A DNA stretch of 64,000 nucleotides from Polaromonas sp. P2-4 (GCA_024703855.1 CP087965.1:1000001-1064000), one strand, 5' to 3'; shown: positions 52,698-61,875, counted from the stretch's first letter. The notes: generated from the sequence alone by a model not told the origin. Translations and numbers: made by a program.

Positions 52698-53595
52698 CTA
52701 ACGCTGGCCGGCGGGTCGGGCCGGCACCGTTTGCAGGTAGGCGTACAGCGCCAGGGTATCGACGTCGTTCATTACCGACAGCGATCCAAACGGCATCACC
52801 TGGATGGCTGTGCCATCAGGCCGTTTGCCGCTGCGCATCATGGCCATGAACTGCGCTGCATCCTTGTAACGCCCCATGGCACTGCCCTCACCGGGCGTGA
52901 TGTTGGCGGCAGCCGGCCAATCCGGAGGACCACCGGGAATTTTCCCGCCCGACAGCTTCTCGCCATGGCAGCCGATGCACATATTGGCCACATAAGCGCC
53001 ATGCTGCACCGTCACGGCGGCCGCCACCTGGTGTTGAGGGCGGCAGCGAGTGGTCAATCCGTTGCGCCGCATCGGGAATCGCGCCAAAGCCGTAGAGCAC
53101 CCAGGCCGGCAAGGGCAACTCGACCACAGCAGAACCGCCTTTTTGGGGCGGCAGGCTGCGCACATGCGCCACCAATGCGACCAGGTCTTCATTGGTAAAG
53201 CGGTTGTAATCCTCGCTGGGCATGATCAGCGCCGGGCGCCCATCGGGTTTGACCCCATGGCGTATCGTGCGTACCCAGTCCTCGGGTTTGTACCCAGCCA
53301 CCACGCCGTCCGGCGTGATGTTGGGCCCGGCGATGCGCGTGCCTTTGCCGTCATTGACAAAGTCGCGCCCGCCCCCGTTAGCGCCATGGCAGTCAACGCA
53401 GCCACGCGACTGGAATAAATACTTGCCACGCTCCAGCGCCTGTGCATCCGAGGTGTACGCCACGGGCTGCACCGGCACATTCACCTGGCGCATGCGTTTG
53501 CGCTCGGCCAGCTGCGTGCCCACGACGGCCGCACCAGCGACCAGCAGTACGGTAAGGCCCAAGCTGCCAGCGATCCATTTAATCCAGCGTTTCAT
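52698..53595 (-). CDS. Membrane-anchored diheme cytochrome c (one frameshift)
   Basis: About 298 aa. The N-terminal anchor WIAGSLGLTVLLVAGAAVVG is followed by two haem-binding sites, CVDCHG near residue 65 and CIGCHG near residue 205, with likely axial Met ligands in ALIMPSEDYNRF and VMPFGSLSVMND. The frame changes near 53040 after RIDHSLPP. Such proteins pass electrons from periplasmic dehydrogenases to terminal oxidases. Start ATG at 53595, divergent from dinB. Its 3' end abuts the truncated oxidoreductase. Confidence 0.87.
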
Positions 53596-53771
53596 GGTGT
53601 TTTCCCTTCCATTAGCCCCGATTGCGCGCCTTTTGCCGGGCCGCATGGCCACAAGCAATCCGGGCATTCTAGGCAGTCGCTGGCGCTTTGTCTGTGAAAA
53701 AATTACATCGCCTGCCTTGAGGGATGACCACACAAAAACGGTGACCCGTCGACCGACGCTATGCTTGCCAT

Positions 53772-55033
53772 GTGAATGTTCCCACCCTGACCGACAGCGC
53801 CAAACTCCGCCGCATTGCCCACCTCGACATGGACGCTTTTTTCGCGTCGATCGAGTTGCTGCGCTATCCGCAGTTGAAGGGCTTGCCGGTGGTGATTGGC
53901 GGCGGGCGGCGCAAGGTGGATGACGCGCTGCTGGCAGCTCAGGGTGAGCGCGCCCTTCGCTTCATTCCGGTCGCAGACTTCCCCCTGCTCAGGGACTATG
54001 TGGGCCGCGGCGTGATCACCACGGCAACCTATGCCGCGCGGCAGTTTGGCGTGGGCTCGGCCATGGGCATGATGAAGGCCGCCAAGCTCTGCCCGCAGGC
54101 CATCGTGCTGCCGGTGGATTTTGAAGAGGTGCGCAAGTACTCGCGGCTGTTCAAAAGCACCATCACCGAGATTGCGCCGCTGATGCAGGACCGCGGCGTG
54201 GACGAGGTCTACATCGACTTCACTGACGTGCCCGGCGGCCAGCGAAGGCGGGCGGGTGCTGGCGCGGCTGATTCAAAAAGCGATTTTTGAGAAAACCGGA
54301 CTGACCTGCTCAGTCGGCGTGGCGCCCAACAAATTGCTGGCCAAGATGGCCAGCGAATTCTGACAAGCCCAACGGCATTTCGATTGTGTACGAGGAAGAC
54401 CTTCAGACTCAAATCTGGCCACTGCACTGCCGCAAGATCAACGGCATCGGCCCCAAGGCCGGGGAAAAGCTGGCCCAGCTGAACATTCACACCATCGGCG
54501 AGCTGGCCGCGCAGGACGCTTCGTTTCTGATAGCCAACTTCGGCAAAGCCACCGGTGCCTGGATGCATGAGGCCGCCTGGGGCCGCGATGACCGCCCGGT
54601 GGTGACCGAGAGCGAGCCCGTCAGCATGAGCCGCGAAACCACCTTTGACCGCGACCTGCATGCAGTGCGAGACAAAGCGGCGCTCGGCGCGATCTTTACC
54701 GAGCTGTGCAGCAAGCTGGGCGAAGACCTGCAGCGCAAAGGCTATGTGGCCAAAACCATAGGCATCAAGCTGCGCTATGACGATTTCAAGATTGCCACGC
54801 GCGACCAGACTGCGGCGTTTTATACCGCTGACGGCAAAACCATTCGCAAAATAGCCGGTCAGTGCTTAAAGCGGATTCCGCTGGATAAACGGCTGCGGCT
54901 GCTAGGTGTTCGCGCCGCCACGCTGGCCAGGGCCGGCGAAGAGCCAGTTCATGAACAAAAAGTGGCTGTAACCCAATCAGAACGGGCGCAAGCAGCTATT
55001 GATTCGATAGCAAATACCGATCAGCTTTTTTAA
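53772..55033 (+). CDS. dinB: DNA polymerase IV (Y-family, DinB; two frameshifts)
   Basis: About 420-aa translesion polymerase. Catalytic [12 protein letters not shown] and [14 protein letters not shown], then [17 protein letters not shown] and the little-finger domain ([16 protein letters not shown]-like [12 protein letters not shown]). Between VVIGGG and [20 protein letters not shown] there are about 30 extra residues compared with E. coli DinB. Breaks near 54240 and 54362. The C-terminal tail [12 protein letters not shown] then TDQLF is coded by a reverse copy of the dispersed repeat also found in hemD. GTG start. The beta-clamp-binding motif may be the terminal DQLF. Confidence 0.92.
54964..55016 (-). 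repeat. ATAGCTGCTTGCGCCC repeat forming the DinB C-terminal tail
   Basis: On the minus strand TTTGCTATCGAATCAATAGC, TGCTTGCGCCCGTTCTGA, TTGGGTTACAGCC. It is translated from the plus strand as [12 protein letters not shown]. Near-identical to the hemD copy. Confidence 0.87.
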
Positions 55034-55270
55034 ACCTAGAAACGGCAGTTGGATGCGCCTGAGTGCGCCGTGATCGGCGTGCCAGGCAAGGCGTGACAAC
55101 GCAGTGGGCTCCTGCCCACAAGGCGGAGCAACGCAGCATGGCGCGGCGAGCACGGTGCAATCAGGCGCATAGCGCTGTCACCCAGAAGGTGAACGCGATC
55201 GAAGAGGGAAAAGTCAACGTGCATGCGGCTTATCTGAAGTTTGCAAGCGGTCAACTGCTGTTTCTAGGTT
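55033..55270. mobile_element. MITE-like element, 238 bp, with 19-bp terminal inverted repeats
   Basis: The left end AACCTAGAAACGGCAGTTG is the inverse of the right end CAACTGCTGTTTCTAGGTT with one mismatch in 19. It begins at the last base of the dinB stop codon and ends 19 bp before the convergent DUF1569 gene. Open frames inside (69-72 codons, both strands) look non-coding. It carries no transposase, so it would be non-autonomous. Confidence 0.85.
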
Positions 55271-55288
55271 AACCGCCGTGCTGCGTAC

Positions 55289-55807
55289 TCATTTCAGGCT
55301 GGCCAGCACGATCTCATCCTGATGGTTGGCGATATGAAAAACATGGGCCAACGCGAAGTCGGCTCTGCTGAGCGCGCCATAGGCAAAGTGCGGCTTTAAC
55401 GGACCCTGGTGATTCGTGAACCGCGCCACGGCGGTACGCAGCCGGGCTGATGCGGGCCGCCAGTCGCCCGCACGGCTCAGCGCGACCGCCCCGGGAATGG
55501 GGCTCGCTCAAGCTGTGGCTCATCTGCCCGCGCCACTTGAAAAGGCAAATGCCGCTGCACCGGCGGTGTTCTGGAAAATGGCACTTTTAGCTTGCGGAAA
55601 ACCGTCCAGGCTCATCTCGATGCTCTGGGCCAGATGCTCCAGCACCGACACCATGGGCCAAGAACCGGTGGTCTTGACGCTTGCCGCCTTGTCCAGCTTG
55701 TCAAGCCATCGCAAGACGTCGTCCAGTGACTGGACTTTGGGCTGGTCGGCCATCGCGTATCCTCCGGGCAGCATGGCCGTGGTGAGTAAAAAATCGCGTC
55801 GATTCAT
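55289..55807 (-). CDS. DUF1569 family secreted protein (one frameshift)
   Basis: About 172 aa. MNRRDFLLTTAMLPGGYAMA is a twin-arginine-type signal. The mature part has SLDDVLRWLDKLDKAASVKT, MVSVLEHLAQSIEMSLDGFP and QNTAGAAAFAF, all typical of DUF1569 (a DinB-fold family). After a break near 55530 it continues with ARFTNHQGPLKPHFAYGALS and HVFHIANHQDEIVLASLK, whose His residues suit metal binding. Function unknown. Confidence 0.82.
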
Positions 55808-55863
55808 GGCGGCATGGTAGCAGCCAGGTGCCAGTCCCCGCATGCCTGGTGCACGGGTTGACC

Positions 55864-56133
55864 CTATTTCGCCGCAAAGAAAACATAGTCCGCGGTGTAG
55901 CCCTCCTTGATGCGCTTGCCGGCATCAAGCTGGCTTTCGCAACCTTTGGCCGGTGCGTTGCCGCCTGCTGTGTTGAGGCGCTGAACGCTGGTCACGTTGG
56001 CCATCTTGCCGGCAACGCCGCTTGATTTGGCGGACAACAGCAAGAGAGGAATATCTGCCGCGCGCTCACCATCGGCGCGGGCCTTGACGGTGCCGACGGT
56101 CTTGCTGCCGAAGTGAATTTGCAGATGGGACAA
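55864..56133 (-). pseudogene. C-terminal remnant of a DUF3455 protein
   Basis: 89 codons match only the last part of DUF3455 proteins: VGTVKARADGERAADIPLLL, SAKSSGVAGKMANVTSVQRL, NTAGGNAPAKGC and a final YTADYVFF. The signal peptide and first half are absent, and the upstream 80 bp do not restore them in any frame. DUF3455 genes often accompany an ECF sigma/anti-sigma pair, as here, so the fragment probably marks the remains of a former partner. Confidence 0.78.
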
Positions 56134-56293
56134 CCGGTCGGCTGAGATGTGTGGCCTGACGTCCTGACTCGGACGCCCTGCCTACGAGCGACAAACGCTG
56201 TGTTTTAAGAATCGGATGCAGGCGCATCAAAATATTTTTTGCCCGCCGGGCAAGGTGCTCGCTGCAGCGGCGGAACTTCATATACTCAGCCGC

Positions 56294-56903
56294 ATGAAAT
56301 TGGACCCTGATGCGGACACCTGCAAGCTGGAGGCGCTGATCACTGGTGCGGCACAGGGCGACCATGCCTGCTTCGCCCATATCTATCAGCGCACCCACAC
56401 GCATCTGTTTGGCGTGGCCCTGCGTATATTGGGACAAGGACAGGCGGCCGAAGATGTGCTGCAAGAGGCGTATGTGAGTATCTGGAAAAGTGCCGGCGGC
56501 TACCGCAGCGAGGTAGGCGGGCAAACCATTCAACCGATGACATGGCTGATCGCCATCGTCCGCAACAAGGCGCTTGACGCCTTGCGCGCGCGTGCGGCGC
56601 AAGGAGAGCGCGTTGCCCGAGGCTGGCGACGTGGACGAGGACGATGTCGAAGCCACCACCAACCCGGCCCCCAGCGCCATGCAGTTGCTTGAGCAAGCCA
56701 GCCAGGCCCTGCATATTGAAGGCTGCCTGAATTCACTGGAAGGCAGTTACCGCCACAGCCTGGCTCTGGCCTATTACCAGGGCCTGTCGCACACCGAAGT
56801 GGCCGCGCACATGGGCGCGCCGCTCGGCTCCGTTAAAGCCTGGATACGGCGCGGGCTGGAGAAACTCAAGGGCTGCCTGGCTGCACAGGGAGTGGTGGCA
56901 TGA
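56294..56903 (+). CDS. ECF sigma factor, SigK-like (one frameshift)
   Basis: About 203 aa. Sigma region 2: FAHIYQRTHTHLFGVALRIL, AEDVLQEAYVSIWKSAGGYR and PMTWLIAIVRNKALDALRAR. After a shift near 56605, region 4: LNSLEGSYRHSLALAYYQGL, SHTEVAAHMGAPLGSVKAWI then RRGLEKLKGCL. It directs RNA polymerase to a small envelope-stress regulon. The stop overlaps the anti-sigma start (ATGA). ATG 56294 is chosen because it begins the conserved N-terminus. Confidence 0.9.
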
Positions 56904-57640
56904 GGTATAGCCACCCCACGCTGCTGGAACACCTGGCCTCGTCTTATGTGCTGGGCACGCTGACTGATGGCGCGCGGCGCCGCTTTGAACGCTTGCAGCG
57001 CGACCGTGCCGATGTGCGTGTGCTGGTCACGCAATGGGAAGCACGGCTGGGCCAGCTGGCCGTGTCGGTGCCAGCGCAGCAACCTTCACCCCAACTGTGG
57101 GCCGCGATTGCGGCACGTACCCGGCCTACTCAAGAATCCACTGCACCGAGCACAACTTCCTGGCTCGGCTGGCTCAAACCCGCGGGCTTTGGACTGGGTG
57201 GACTGGCCGCTGGCGTGATTGCAGCCAGCGTTCTGTTTGCCACCGCTCCGGGCATCTTCATGTCCAGCGACCAGGTCGCCATGCGCTCGGGTGAAAAACT
57301 GCCACAAAGTTATGTGGGCCTGCTCACCGACGCCCAGGGCAACGGCAAGCTGCTGATCAGCTCACTGCGCCACGGCAAAACCATGGCCGTGAAGGTGATT
57401 GGCCCCATCACGCCACCGGCCACTGGCAGGCTGGTGCTGTGGGCCCTGCCTGCGAACGGGCCTGCGTTCGCCATCGGAACCGTTCCCGCCAGCGGCTCGG
57501 CAGTTTCCATGCTGCCCGATACATCTGAAAAACTTCTGTCCAAAGTCAGCAAGCTGGTGGTGACGCTGGAAACCAACGCAACGCCTGCCAGCCCCAGCGA
57601 GACGGTGGTGTTCAGTGGCAACTGTGCCAAGCTGTGGTGA
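56900..57640 (+). CDS. Anti-sigma factor, RskA/anti-sigma-K type
   Basis: Intact 246-aa single-pass membrane protein. The cytoplasmic zinc-less anti-sigma domain begins RYSHPTLLEHLASSYVLGTL, with TDGARRRFERLQ. The membrane helix lies at about residues 95-113 (GFGLGGLAAGVIAASVLFA). The periplasmic RskA C-terminal domain has YVGLLTDAQGNGKLLISSLR, LVLWALPANGPAFAIGTVP and a final FSGNCAKLW. It sequesters the overlapping ECF sigma factor until an envelope signal triggers release. Confidence 0.92.
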   Translation: MRYSHPTLLEHLASSYVLGTLTDGARRRFERLQRDRADVRVLVTQWEARLGQLAVSVPAQQPSPQLWAAIAARTRPTQESTAPSTTSWLGWLKPAGFGLGGLAAGVIAASVLFATAPGIFMSSDQVAMRSGEKLPQSYVGLLTDAQGNGKLLISSLRHGKTMAVKVIGPITPPATGRLVLWALPANGPAFAIGTVPASGSAVSMLPDTSEKLLSKVSKLVVTLETNATPASPSETVVFSGNCAKLW

Positions 57641-57668
57641 TCAGGACGCGACCGAAAGACTGGACTGA

Positions 57669-58181
57669 ATGAAAATGAACACAACCACCCTAAACGCCCT
57701 GTCCGCATTCCCGCAGCAACTGGAAGCGCACTACACCGCCATTCCTGCCGAGTTCAAGCACTGGGCCCCGCCATCCTGGGATGGCGTGCCGAGCGAGCCA
57801 TTCACGGCCATCGAACAGGTCTGCCATGTGCGTGACATCGAGATCGAGGGCTATCACGTGCGCTTGCACCGCACGTTAAATGAAATCAACCCGACACTGG
57901 CATCCATCGACAGCGAAGCGCTTGCCAAAGCACGTTCCTACGCCACGGCAAATGCGGGCGAAGCGTTTTCGGCCTTTCGGGAAGCGCGGGCGAAGACCAT
58001 TTCGGTCATTACCGGCCTGAGTGCGGAGCAGCTCAACAGGACAGCGGAATTTGAAGGCTACGGTCCGTTGTCACTGCGCAGCCTGGTGCACTACCTTTGC
58101 AGCCATGACCAGCAGCACCTGGCGGGTTTGCAGTGGCTGCTTGGAAAGATAGAGGCCTCGCGTGTGCAGGTGCAAGGCTAA
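57669..58181 (+). CDS. DinB-superfamily metal-binding protein
   Basis: Intact 170-aa four-helix protein of the DinB/YfiT superfamily (not the polymerase). The three conserved histidines are in EQVCHVRDIEIEGYHVRLH and YLCSHDQQHLAGLQWLLGK. Members bind Ni/Zn and some are thiol transferases. The activity here is unknown. It lies 28 bp after the anti-sigma gene, so it may belong to the sigma-factor operon. Confidence 0.83.
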   Translation: MKMNTTTLNALSAFPQQLEAHYTAIPAEFKHWAPPSWDGVPSEPFTAIEQVCHVRDIEIEGYHVRLHRTLNEINPTLASIDSEALAKARSYATANAGEAFSAFREARAKTISVITGLSAEQLNRTAEFEGYGPLSLRSLVHYLCSHDQQHLAGLQWLLGKIEASRVQVQG

Positions 58182-58320
58182 CCCTTGTGATCAACCGCCG
58201 CCGCCGTCCCAATTACAAATAAATACGAATCCAGCTGCATCCGTTTTTCGGGTTCCGTCGTTTGTCTCAGGTGCTGGTTTGCAGCGCACTTCAATCAACC
58301 GACTATTCAAGGAGCCCGAC

Positions 58321-58779
58321 ATGAATGCATTTTCAATCCGCAATTTCATCGCCCTGCCTGTACTGGGCCTGGCTTTGGCCGGCGCCGCGCTGGCCGCCGA
58401 CTTTCAAACCACGCCCGCTCAAAACGTGCAGATCGACGACTTTGCCGCCGGCAAAAAAGCCATTGACGCCAAAAACTGGGCGCAGGCTGTCAGCAGCTTC
58501 AACAAGGTCGTTGGGCAAAACCCCAAAAATGCCGACGCCTACAACTACCTCGGTTATTCCAGCCGCTGGATGGGCAAATACGACGACGCGTTTGCCGCCT
58601 ACGGCAAGGCGTTGGCGCTGGACCCCAACCACAAGGGCGCACTGAGCTACTCAGGCATGGCTTACCTCAAGACCGGCCAGAAAGCCCAGGCCGACGCCCA
58701 GCTCGCCAAGCTGCAGGCTATCTGCGCTGCTTGCGAAGAAACCAGTGAACTGGCCAAGGCCGTTGCGGCGGCCAAATAA
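58321..58779 (+). CDS. Periplasmic TPR protein
   Basis: 152 aa with a signal peptide (FIALPVLGLALAGAALAADF) and about two and a half TPR units: KAIDAKNWAQAVSSFNKVVG, NYLGYSSRWMGKYDDAFAAY, GKALALDPNHKGALSYSG. A C-terminal CAAC pair (AICAACEETSELAKAVAAAK) could form a disulfide. It probably serves protein-protein contact in the periplasm. A GC-rich hairpin follows. Confidence 0.85.
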   Translation: MNAFSIRNFIALPVLGLALAGAALAADFQTTPAQNVQIDDFAAGKKAIDAKNWAQAVSSFNKVVGQNPKNADAYNYLGYSSRWMGKYDDAFAAYGKALALDPNHKGALSYSGMAYLKTGQKAQADAQLAKLQAICAACEETSELAKAVAAAK

Positions 58780-58793
58780 GCCCCTGCTGCCCT

Positions 58794-58820
58794 GCCATCC
58801 CGGCCCAAGCCCGGGATGGC
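58794..58820 (+). terminator. Strong hairpin after the TPR gene
   Basis: GCCATCCCGG-CCCAAGC-CCGGGATGGC: perfect 10-bp stem, 7-nt loop, followed by GTCTTTC. It is 14 bp past the stop. It may be a terminator or a copy of the common ATCCCGG...CCGGGAT intergenic palindrome. Confidence 0.65.
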
Positions 58821-58864
58821 GTCTTTCACCCCATTCACATGGCCTCAGTGGCCGAAAGAAACCC

Positions 58865-59553
58865 ATGCATTGCTTCAATCGCCTGAATTCGCAATTCCTG
58901 CAATTCGCTCTCATTTTTATAGCTGCTTGTGCCCTGTCCATACCGGCTACAGCCGGAAATGTCTTGGTACATGTGCTCGACAAGGAAGGCAAACCGGCAT
59001 CCGATGCGGTGGTGGTCGTGGTGCCGGCCAGCAAAACCGGCAACCCTAAAACCCCGCTGCCCAGCCAGGTGACGATTTACCAGGAAAAAATGCGCTTTGT
59101 GCCGGCTGTCAGCCTGGTGGCGCTGGGCGCCAAGGCCCAGTTTGTCAACAACGATCCCTGGGAACACCATGTGCGGGCTTCGGCCGCCGGCGTGGCGCAC
59201 AATTTAATGCGGCGGCGGCCGACGGTTTTGAGCTGCGGCTGGACGGCAAGCCTGAAGGCAAACCGGCCAAAACTGCGGAGGCCTTATTCAACAAGGCCGG
59301 CGCGGTGCTTCTGGGCTGCCACATCCACGGCTCCATGCGCGGGCATGTTTATGTCAGCGAGTCGCCCTGGGCCGTGCTGACCGGCGCCGACGGGCTGGCG
59401 CAGCTGGAGCAATTGCCGGAAGGGCCGGCGCAAATCAAGGTCTGGCATGCCGACCAGCTGATTGACATCGCAGCGCAGCCCTACACCGTGGCCGCCTCGC
59501 CGGGCAAAATCACGCTGCAACTGAGCGTGGTGCCGCGCCGGCGCCGGATTTAA
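58865..59553 (+). CDS. Cupredoxin-like periplasmic protein (methylamine-utilisation/plastocyanin type; one frameshift)
   Basis: About 229 aa. The signal peptide core FALIFIAACALSIPATAG is coded by a dispersed repeat copy. The mature protein has NVLVHVLDKEGKPASDAVVV, VPAVSLVALGAKAQFVNNDP then WEHHVR, and after a break near 59200 the loop VLLGCHIHGSMRGHVYV. Cys, His and Met placed this way are the usual type-1 copper ligands. It probably carries electrons or binds copper. Gene neighbours give no pathway. Confidence 0.82.
58907..58956 (+). repeat. ATAGCTGCTTGCGCCC repeat, copy forming a signal peptide
   Basis: TCATTTTTATAGCTGCTTGT, GCCCTGTCC, ATACCGGCTACAGCC. It is translated as LIFIAACALSIPATA, including the A-x-A signal peptidase site. 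The same frame use as in pbpC. Confidence 0.83.
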
Positions 59554-59659
59554 CGGTCCATCGCAAAAGCAGCCTTTGGAACTGTTGACAGAACCTTTCA
59601 TGAAACTTACATTGAAGTCTCTGCACGTCAATTTGCAAAGCGCATTGCACGGAGGCTTT

Positions 59660-59962
59660 ATGTCAAACCTTACCAGTCGCGACCTTTGGCACCCTATCAC
59701 GCTCAAGCAGATGCAGCGCGTCAAAAACTGGCATGCGGCCCAGCACGGCGCGCACCCGGTGGAACGCCAGCTGTGGGAAGCCGTGCTGACACTGTGGTTG
59801 ATGGGCTGGATAGGCTGGCTGCCCGCCTACACATTTGAAGCGCCCTGGGCCTACCCGCTGTGCCTGCTCGGCGTTCTTGCGCCACGCCTTTATGTGCAGT
59901 GGCGCAAACGGGCCCATGCCACTGGGCGTCTCAGGTGTGACTGGCTGGATCTGGTGGCCTGA
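59660..59962 (+). CDS. Small two-helix membrane protein, unknown function
   Basis: 100 aa from ATG 59660, which has GGAGG 5 bp upstream. An earlier ATG at 59600 would add 20 residues and lacks an RBS. Helices are AVLTLWLMGWIGWLPAYTF and PLCLLGVLAPRLYVQW, with basic ends. I do not recognise the family. Confidence 0.7.
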   Translation: MSNLTSRDLWHPITLKQMQRVKNWHAAQHGAHPVERQLWEAVLTLWLMGWIGWLPAYTFEAPWAYPLCLLGVLAPRLYVQWRKRAHATGRLRCDWLDLVA

Positions 59963-59977
59963 CTTACAGTTTGGGGC

Positions 59978-60822
59978 ATGAACCCACTCACCTGCTTTTC
60001 ACTCACCACAACCGACCCCATCGCCCACCTGGTGCTCAACCGCCCCCGAGGCGATGAACACCATGAACCCGACGTTCTGGCGCGAGCTGGACGATGTGCT
60101 GACGCATCTCCATAAAGCCGGTGCAGCCCGTGTCTTGGTGATCTCCAGCACCGGCAAGCACTTCAGCGCGGGCATGGCCCTGGAGACCTTTGGCGGCGAT
60201 ATTGCTATGGACGACCAAAGCCCCGAAGGCCGTGCCGCGATTTTCGACATGCTGACTGACATGCAGGCCACCTTTACCAAGCTGGAGACGCTGCGCATCC
60301 CGGTGATTGCCGCGATCCAGGGCGGCTGCATTGGCGGCGCGGTGGACATGGTGACCGCCTGCTGCCTGCGCTATGCGACAGCCGACGCGTTTTTCTGCAT
60401 TCAGGAAATCAACATCGGCATGGTGGCCGATGTCGGCACCCTGCAGCGCCTGCCCAAGCTGGTGCCGCTGGCGGTGGTCAAGGAGCTGGCCTACACCGGA
60501 CGGCGCTTGCCCGCACAAAAGGCCTTGGGCTACGGCCTGGTCAATGAAGTGTTCGACACACCCGAAGCCATGCTGGCCGCCGCGCTGCAATGCGCCCGGG
60601 AAATCGCCGCCAAGCCGCCCGTGGCCATCTGGGGCACCAAGCAGGCGATTCACTACGCGCGACCATTCGGTGGACGATGCGCTCAAACAAATGGGCTGGC
60701 TGCAAGGCGCAATCTGGAGCAACGCGCATGTGCGCGAGTCCGTGACGGCGATGAAGGAAAAGCGCCCGGCCCGCTTCGCCACCCTGCCGCCACTCCATAA
60801 TTTCAAGGAAATCGGCCTCTAG
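59978..60822 (+). CDS. Enoyl-CoA hydratase/isomerase family, dienoyl-CoA isomerase-like (two frameshifts)
   Basis: About 280-aa crotonase-fold enzyme. The oxyanion-hole motif GKHFSAGMALETFGG and IQGGCIGGAVDMVTACCLRY are present. The pair Glu and Asp in CIQEINIGMVADVGTLQRLP matches the catalytic residues of delta3,5-delta2,4-dienoyl-CoA isomerase (ECH1), used in oxidation of unsaturated fatty acids. Breaks near 60045 (NRP then EAMNTMNPTFWREL) and near 60660 (YARDHSVDDALKQM). A single gene without beta-oxidation neighbours. Confidence 0.86.
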
Positions 60823-60848
60823 CCCAATTATCCAGGGCGTAAGAAGCT

Positions 60849-60890
60849 ATCTTTTTAATAGCATCAAATAGCAGCTGATAGCACTCAATC
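60849..60890. repeat. Degenerate GCTATC...ATAGC repeat remnant
   Basis: AGCTATCTTTTTAATAGCAT followed by CAAATAGCAGCTGATAGC resembles the left half of the dispersed repeat, rearranged. It fills the convergent gap between the isomerase and dioxygenase genes. Confidence 0.4.
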
Positions 60891-60911
60891 GGGTTGGATC
60901 GCCAAGCAGGA

Positions 60912-61821
60912 TCAGGCCGAGATGCCGACCGTCAGCGTGGCGGCAAAACCGTTGGTCGCATCGCCGGTCACCGTGGCCAATTGGGAGGCGGCGCTGTCGT
61001 CGCTGAACACGTTGTCCAGGGCCAGCGTCGTGGCGGCGAAGTTCGCCACGCTGGCGCTGTAGCCGCTGACCACGCCGTACACCTGGTTGCAGGCCGTGGC
61101 CGGCATCGCCAGTTGCGAGGTCTTGACATCGTTGCTGCCGCTGGTGGCCACGGCCAGGCTGGGATAGACCTCGAAATGGATATGTGGCCAGCGCCCGCTG
61201 TAGCAGCCCGGGAAGATTGTCGTGAAGGTGACTTCGCCGTTGCTGTCGGTCACCTGCACGCCACGCAGGTAGTTCTGGTTGACGATGCTGCTGGAATACA
61301 GCGAATAGTTGCCATCAAGGGTGCAATGCCACAGGTAGATCGCATAACCGGCCAGGCTGGCGCAGCTCGACGCGGTGTTCACCAGCTTCAGTTTCACGGT
61401 CATCGGCACGCCGGTGGCGGTACCCCGACAAGCCGCCGACGCTCGAACGGATGTCGCTGCGCACGATGCCGGACAGCGTGAGCACATTGACCACGCCGCT
61501 GCTGTTGCTGTTGCTGTTGGTGCCGTCGCCGGGATAGGGACCAGCGGTCTCGGAAGGGATCACCGAGCAGCTGCTGCTCGTTGAGCTGCTTGATGTGCTC
61601 GATGTGCTGGTGGAGGAACTGCTGGACGAGGTGGAACTGGTGCCCGCGTCGTCTCCGCCACCGCCGCAGGCAACCAGCGCCAAAGGCCCGGCCGAGGCCA
61701 CGGCACCGGCCGACAGCCAGCGCAGGACCTGGCGGCGGCCCGCCGCCTGCCGGATCATTAATTCGAGGTCCGCGGACAGTCCGTGGTGATGGTTGTCGGA
61801 ATGGCCGTTCATTTCGTTCAT
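60912..61821 (-). CDS. Secreted intradiol-dioxygenase-like protein (one frameshift)
   Basis: About 303 aa. The N-terminus has RRQVLRWLSAGAVASAGPLA followed by LVACGGGG, a Tat-like and lipobox-like signal. Then comes a linker of only Ser/Thr (about 25 residues). The catalytic part shows SETAGPYPGDG, YAIYLWHCTLDGNYSLYSS and FPGCYSGRWPHIHFEVY, which provide the Tyr/Tyr/His/His iron ligands of intradiol dioxygenases. A break near 61430 precedes TATGVPMTVKLKLVN. The substrate may be an extracellular aromatic. Confidence 0.83.
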
Positions 61822-61875
61822 GGGTAGCTCCTGAAGGTGTCTGGGGTAATGGTTGTGGGGGAAGAGACGCGGCGC

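Noticed and set aside
55063..55272. 69- and 72-codon ORFs inside the MITE-like element
   Set aside because: They run on both strands through the inverted ends and have no RBS, domains or coding bias.
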